Shown here piece after piece: positions 6,655-9,836 of a stretch of 9,836 nucleotides of DNA; the first letter of the stretch is position 1; every line of letters starts with the position of its first letter. Under the pieces are notes generated by a model. The model was not told where the DNA came from. It made no database searches and saw only the letters and a program-made list of their open reading frames with translations. Location: positions 1-9,836 of the forward strand of contig CAKZKB010000001.1 of assembly GCA_937121005.1 (NCBI GenBank), given 5' to 3'. Position numbers and translations under genes: made by a program. This DNA comes from an uncultured cyanobacterium (GTDB taxonomy: Bacteria; Cyanobacteriota; Cyanobacteriia; Cyanobacteriales; Geitlerinemataceae).

Positions 6655-7510
6655 TGTACTCTCCTTTTTTCTCCCATAGCGTCAATTGAGTTGTTCCCTG
6701 CAAGCGATCGCGAGCAATTTGACAATACTCGGGTTTGACTTCGATCCCAATAAAGCGGCGATTGAGTTCTTCGCAAGCGACAGCCGTCGTTCCCGATCCT
6801 ACAAAGGGATCTAAAACAACATCATTCGCTTGAGTAAATAATTTGATAAACCACTTTGGTATTTCGACGGGAAAAGCAGCACTATGACCGCGATTGCCGC
6901 ATTCGGTAGCCAAATGTAGCACGTTAGTCGGGTAAGCCATGGGACGATCGACCCAATTAGATACATTTTTACCGAACCCGCTACCCACTTTTGAGGTATC
7001 TCGCTGCTTATCGGTATCGCTGAGTTTGCTGAGTCGCTTGTGTCGCCACTCTCCCATAGGAACCATAACGGCTTCTTGATACATCGCAAACTTTTTGTTC
7101 AGACTAAAATGTAGGCATCGTTCCCAGGAATCGCGAAATCGATTGGGCCATTTTCCCGGATAGCAGTTCTTTTTATGCCAGCAATACTCTTCTACCCAAA
7201 GCCAACCTTGCCGACGCATCTCTAAAATGAGTTCTAAGACAAAAGTATGGCGTTCTCCATCAATTACAGGCTCTTTGATATTCAGAATGAAAGATCCCTC
7301 TGGCTTCAAGATTTTTTGAAGTTCTTGGGTAATGGGAAGAAACCAACTGACATATTCATCAACTTTTACGCCGCCGTAGGTTTTACTTCGACGATCGGCA
7401 TAGGGTGGAGAAGTCACAACGAGATCGACGGCATCTGTCGGTAATGTCTTCAGAACGTCTCGACAGTCTGCTTCTATAATGCGATCGACAAAAGAGGATA
7501 AATCTTTCAT
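6638..7510 (-). CDS. Type II DNA methyltransferase, probably N4-cytosine, beta class
   Basis: The protein is 290 residues from the start at 7510 and transfers methyl from S-adenosylmethionine to protect the host site from the partner nuclease. The catalytic motif TSPPY (33-37) comes before the SAM-binding motif DPFVGSGTT (234-242). That is the beta-class order, and S-P-P-Y favours N4-cytosine over adenine. Other family marks are IIEADCRDVLKTLP (11-24), the DSWERCLHF segment (127-135) and GIEVKPEYCQIARDRL (255-270). The target-recognition region lies between about 140 and 215. A GTG-led frame extends to 7603, but its extra 31 codons run over the promoter and an nnrD 3'-end remnant, so ATG 7510 is preferred. 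Translation ends inside the start of the endonuclease gene, with a 17-bp overlap. Methyltransferase before nuclease is a safe order for establishing protection. Specificity is not deducible. Confidence 0.92.
   Translation of the reverse strand: MKDLSSFVDRIIEADCRDVLKTLPTDAVDLVVTSPPYADRRSKTYGGVKVDEYVSWFLPITQELQKILKPEGSFILNIKEPVIDGERHTFVLELILEMRRQGWLWVEEYCWHKKNCYPGKWPNRFRDSWERCLHFSLNKKFAMYQEAVMVPMGEWRHKRLSKLSDTDKQRDTSKVGSGFGKNVSNWVDRPMAYPTNVLHLATECGNRGHSAAFPVEIPKWFIKLFTQANDVVLDPFVGSGTTAVACEELNRRFIGIEVKPEYCQIARDRLQGTTQLTLWEKKGEYNVNSI
6655..6667 (-). promoter_or_regulatory. Ribosome binding site of the endonuclease gene
   Basis: AGGAG (6661-6665, minus strand) stands 6 nt before the ATG at 6654 and lies inside the methyltransferase coding end. 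This allows translation of the nuclease from the same message after the methyltransferase. Confidence 0.7.
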
Positions 7511-7538
7511 TCCATTTAGTTTGAGGGACGCATCTAAA

Positions 7539-7567
7539 ATATTAGTACAAGTTGCTCCCAAGTGCAA
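7539..7567 (-). promoter_or_regulatory. Sigma70-like promoter of the methyltransferase-endonuclease operon
   Basis: On the minus strand TTGCAC (7562-7567) is followed by exactly 17 nt and TAATAT (7539-7544). Transcription would begin near 7532, giving a leader of about 20 nt before the ATG at 7510. The -35 hexamer lies within sequence matching the 3' end of nnrD. Confidence 0.6.
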
Positions 7568-7604
7568 ATACCCTACCAACAGGCCCCGATCGCGGGCCGC
7601 CACC
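7554..7604 (-). pseudogene. Degenerate duplicate of the nnrD 3' end
   Basis: Two blocks match the end of the nnrD gene at the right edge of the window, in the same orientation. Block 7554-7580 equals 9333-9359 at 24 of 27 positions and 7582-7604 equals 9382-9404 at 19 of 23. A net 21 nt is missing between them, which keeps the frame. In protein terms AARDRG-LLVGYLHLGA here faces AERDRG...TLVEYLQLGA in nnrD. The similarity stops abruptly on the upstream side and, downstream, loses the nnrD terminus. It reads as a displaced gene end, or a fragment of an nnrD relative, left behind by an insertion or recombination. Confidence 0.6.
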
Positions 7605-7639
7605 CTGGAAGCGATCGCGCCTCCGTTCTCTCTTGGCTG

Positions 7640-7648
7640 TGGTAAAAT
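7640..7648 (+). promoter_or_regulatory. Possible extended -10 promoter for the orphan antitoxin gene
   Basis: TGGTAAAAT (TGn followed by TAAAAT, five of six to TATAAT) lies 27 nt before the ATG at 7676. There is no good -35 at the proper distance, as expected for extended -10 promoters. Confidence 0.35.
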
Positions 7649-7675
7649 TGGCTTAAACTGCGAACAGGTATAAAA

Positions 7676-7915
7676 ATGCCCGTACTTACTCTGAGCAACG
7701 AACAGGCGATCGAACTGGTCAAACAGTTACCCGCCGAACAACAAACCGAGGTGTTCAAAGTCTTGCTGCGCCAGCAGTGGGAAACATGGGAGTCGCTATC
7801 GCAATACGGAGAGGAAAAAGTTAGAGTGGTGGCGCAAGAGCGAGGTCACAATTGGGATACAATGACGGAAGAGGAGCGCGAAGCCTTCATTGACGCGATC
7901 GCGCATGAGGAGTGA
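7676..7915 (+). CDS. Small antitoxin-like protein, no toxin partner found
   Basis: This 79-residue, charged, helix-rich protein opens MPVLTLSNEQAIELVKQLPA and ends with the TMTEEEREAFIDAIAHEE region. I recognise the pattern from small cyanobacterial proteins that usually sit directly before a toxin gene, often of PIN type, and act as antitoxins; this is from memory. The N-terminal part resembles short antitoxin dimerisation/DNA-binding segments and the acidic C-terminus is suited to toxin binding. No toxin follows: an overlapping ATG at 7905 opens only a 17-codon frame ending at 7958, and the next gene is the AT-rich ATPase. HIP1 sites and base composition match the host chromosome, unlike the downstream gene. 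The start is the first in-frame ATG; the Shine-Dalgarno is weak (cagg about 11 nt upstream). Confidence 0.7.
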   Translation: MPVLTLSNEQAIELVKQLPAEQQTEVFKVLLRQQWETWESLSQYGEEKVRVVAQERGHNWDTMTEEEREAFIDAIAHEE

Positions 7916-7995
7916 TGCTAAGTTGAGCGATCGCATCCTGTCCGGACTCAAAGTGTAACAAATTCTACATATTTGGATTAATTGTTGGGAAGGAC

Positions 7996-8024
7996 TTGAC
8001 AATCTTTTCTCAAAAAGCTAAACT
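7996..8024 (+). promoter_or_regulatory. Sigma70-like promoter of the AAA+ ATPase gene
   Basis: A perfect TTGACA (7996-8001), a 17-nt spacer and TAAACT (8019-8024, four of six to consensus) lie 41 nt before the ATG at 8066. The transcript would have a leader of about 34 nt. No Shine-Dalgarno is visible near the start codon. Confidence 0.6.
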
Positions 8025-8065
8025 TCTACTAGACTTAGATTTAGATATGCCCTGACTAGCAAGTT

Positions 8066-9313
8066 ATGTTAAAACCAGAAAACGTTTTTACACCAAGAGC
8101 TTCTGACGTTAACGAATCCATGTATATAGATCGGGGAGATCTAGAAAGCGATCTTGAAAAAGGTTTGCGTAGTGGGATGCACCTTATGATCTATGGTGAA
8201 AGTGGTAGTGGTAAAACCTGGCTGTATAAGAGAGTTTTAAAAAAATTGAATATAAAGGTTTATATAGCTAATTTAGCAAACGCATCAAGGCTTAAGTCTA
8301 TCAACGCTGAATTTGAAAATTTAATAAAAAGGGAGCAGTTGCCCAAAAAAACAGGATTTACAGAGAGTAAAAAAGGACAATTGGGTATTCCAGCTACTGC
8401 TAATGCGGAACTAAGCCATCAAAATCAATATATGATTGGTGAAATGGAGCCATTTGAGGCTTATTTGAGCCATATCCGTGAGGTAGCTGGGCAGGAAAAA
8501 GCTGTTCTCGTGCTCGATAATCTCGAGGCGATCTGGTCAGATAGTAACTTGCTATCAGAGCTAGCAAATGTTATTACACTCCTCGATGATGAACGTTACG
8601 CCTTTTATAAAGTTACAATCTTAATTGTAGGTGTACCTGGAGATTTACGAAAATATTATCAAAAAACTCAAAATTTGGCTACTGTTGCAAATCGAATCAG
8701 GGAACTACCTGAAGTTTCAAGAATGACAATAGAACAGTGTGCGAAACTCATTCATACAGGTTTTATCTCTTTACTTAAATATGAAATAGATGATTACAAT
8801 AAAGTATCTTCTCATATTTCATGGGTAACCGATAGGCTACCTCAGAGAATACATGAGTATTGTTGGGAGCTTGCAATCTTGGGAGAAGAAAACCAGGGAA
8901 AAATAGAAAGCAGTCAGCTAAATCGAGCCGATCAGTTATGGCTTAAACGATCGTTGGCCTCAAATTATACAGTTGTAGAGTCTATGATGAATGAGCGAGA
9001 TACCAAAGTTGGACGACGCAATCAAACGCTATATTCTCTAGGCTTAGTAGAAAAAGAAGAGTTTAAGTGGTCTGACGTAGAGGAAATTTTAAGAAGAGAG
9101 TTTCCTGACTCTACACAAGGTTTAGCTTTAAACCTTCCTCAAATATTGAGTGGTTTATCTGCATCTGAGCATAAAACACCAATTATCAAACGTTCTCCTA
9201 AAGGAGATTCATACTGTTTTTCCGATCCAAAGTATAGGATGTGCCTGAGAGCAATGCTAAGAAAAGTATCTGATTCCGATTCAGTTGACAAGTTACCTAT
9301 TTCTGATGTTTAG
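8066..9313 (+). CDS. AAA+ ATPase, ORC/Cdc6-like, with C-terminal winged-helix-like region; function unknown
   Basis: This 415-residue protein contains one P-loop ATPase domain. Walker A is GESGSGKT (44-51), Walker B is VLVLD at 147-151 followed by N rather than E, and the sensor-1 strand is ILIVGVPGD (185-193). A possible arginine finger sits in ANRIREL (208-214). An ORC-type lid is suggested by WVTDRLPQRIHEY (253-265). The C-terminal 80 residues (LSGLSASE, then CFSDPKYRMCLRAML at 384-398) look like a winged helix ending in the F-x-DPKYR strand-turn seen in related ATPases. No signal peptide or membrane segment is present. The gene is strongly AT-rich (for example 13 G+C in 60 nt at 8221-8280), contains no HIP1 octamer and has its own promoter, so it was probably acquired recently. 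Similar ATPases sit near defence genes, but no effector domain is visible. It ends 6 nt from the nnrD stop, tail to tail. Confidence 0.85.
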   Translation: MLKPENVFTPRASDVNESMYIDRGDLESDLEKGLRSGMHLMIYGESGSGKTWLYKRVLKKLNIKVYIANLANASRLKSINAEFENLIKREQLPKKTGFTESKKGQLGIPATANAELSHQNQYMIGEMEPFEAYLSHIREVAGQEKAVLVLDNLEAIWSDSNLLSELANVITLLDDERYAFYKVTILIVGVPGDLRKYYQKTQNLATVANRIRELPEVSRMTIEQCAKLIHTGFISLLKYEIDDYNKVSSHISWVTDRLPQRIHEYCWELAILGEENQGKIESSQLNRADQLWLKRSLASNYTVVESMMNERDTKVGRRNQTLYSLGLVEKEEFKWSDVEEILRREFPDSTQGLALNLPQILSGLSASEHKTPIIKRSPKGDSYCFSDPKYRMCLRAMLRKVSDSDSVDKLPISDV

Positions 9314-9319
9314 GAATAG

Positions 9320-9836
9320 CTAAAACCCGATCGCCCCCAACTGCAAATACTCTACCAACGTAGACGGATCCACCCCCAACTGACCCCGATCGCGTTCCGC
9401 CGCCATTCCCGCCGCCGCGTGCCAACCCACCGCCGCCGCCACCATGGGAGCGATCGCCCTTTCTTGTTTCACCCCTTGCGCCACCAGACCCCCCACCAAC
9501 CCCGTGAGGACATCCCCGGATCCGCCTCGCGCCAAGGCCGGGGTACTCTCAGCCACCAGCCACGCCGAACCGTCGGGATGCGCGATCGCCGGCCGGGCTC
9601 CTTTATAAACGACGATCGCGCCACAGTCTCGAGCCGCCGATCGCGCTGCGTCCACCCCCGCACCCTCAATATCGGGAAACAGGCGCTTAAACTCCCCCGG
9701 ATGGGGGGTTAAGATCGTCGGATCTTTAGTTATGTTTCTAGGTACGGAATGCCACAACTTCTGACTGGCGAGGATGTTTAACCCGTCTGCGTCCAGAACT
9801 AGGGGACGATCGCCCTCCCAGAGACGACGCACCACC
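9320..9836 (-). CDS. nnrD: ADP-dependent NAD(P)H-hydrate dehydratase, C-terminal part (Nnr/YjeF repair enzyme)
   Basis: The visible 171 codons run off the right edge, so the N-terminus is outside the window. The protein repairs damaged NADHX and NADPHX by ATP/ADP-dependent dehydration. In most bacteria it is fused to an N-terminal NAD(P)HX epimerase, which cannot be checked here. Ribokinase-like signatures in the visible part are LDADGLN (14-20), TPHPGEF (43-49), VYKGA (76-80) and ARGGSGDVLTG (102-112), where D108 is the catalytic base. The C-terminal AAERDRG...STLVEYLQLGA (135-168) is the usual ending. The apparent GTG at 9835 is just an in-frame codon and not a proposed start. GC content and HIP1 sites are typical of the host. 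The last part is duplicated, imperfectly, at 7554-7604. Confidence 0.93.
   Translation of the reverse strand, partial: VVRRLWEGDRPLVLDADGLNILASQKLWHSVPRNITKDPTILTPHPGEFKRLFPDIEGAGVDAARSAARDCGAIVVYKGARPAIAHPDGSAWLVAESTPALARGGSGDVLTGLVGGLVAQGVKQERAIAPMVAAAVGWHAAAGMAAERDRGQLGVDPSTLVEYLQLGAIGF

Noticed and set aside
7511..7603. GTG-started N-terminal extension of the methyltransferase
   Set aside because: The extra 31 codons cover a well-spaced promoter and an nnrD-like remnant, and the methyltransferase fold starts after ATG 7510.
1600..9600. The many GCGATCGC octamers as a specific binding array
   Set aside because: These are HIP1 sites, which are spread genome-wide in many cyanobacteria; only their absence from the ATPase gene is informative.
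1..9836. CRISPR array, tRNA or rRNA genes
   Set aside because: No regularly spaced repeat of 25-40 bp, no cloverleaf and no rRNA-like segment was seen on either strand.

Overview
The window comes from a cyanobacterium, probably a filamentous or other HIP1-rich lineage. The octamer GCGATCGC (HIP1) occurs about twenty times. Several proteins have a cyanobacterial look: Ffh with a lysine-rich tail, a GT2-TPR glycosyltransferase, a CPBP protease and small UPF0175-type antitoxins. Genus and species cannot be fixed from this sequence alone.

Layout. Positions 1-366 are a non-coding leader with a 15-bp tandem repeat and possible IS200/IS605 debris. Next come ffh (367-1824, +), a convergent spacer with a hairpin and a 7-bp tandem repeat, rmlB (1977-3104, -), a CPBP-family membrane protease (3146-3970, -) and a GT2-TPR glycosyltransferase (4162-5361, -). 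This left part is ordinary chromosomal housekeeping and cell-surface sugar metabolism.

From about 5370 to 9319 the window is a scarred accessory region. It holds a chimeric UPF0175-antitoxin/acetyltransferase remnant broken by a 102-bp MITE-like element with a visible 7-bp target duplication. It also holds a truncated antitoxin-like gene start on the + strand and a type II restriction-modification pair whose genes overlap by 17 bp (methyltransferase first, endonuclease second, both -). A degenerate second copy of the 3' end of nnrD, an orphan antitoxin-like gene (7676-7915, +) and a strongly AT-rich, HIP1-free AAA+ ATPase gene (8066-9313, +) follow. The window ends in the C-terminal half of the NAD(P)HX dehydratase gene nnrD (9320 to the edge, -).

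How it fits together. The restriction-modification pair, two antitoxin-type gene scraps, the orphan antitoxin and the foreign ATPase look like a small defence island lying between a glycosyltransferase gene and nnrD. Gene fragments mark its joints. The nnrD 3' end appears twice as a direct repeat, at about 7554-7604 and 9333-9404. This brackets the antitoxin and ATPase and suggests that DNA entered at the end of nnrD. The methyltransferase promoter has its -35 box inside the displaced nnrD remnant. The ATPase has its own sigma70-like promoter and is the best candidate for an uncharacterised defence gene; its function is not shown by the sequence.
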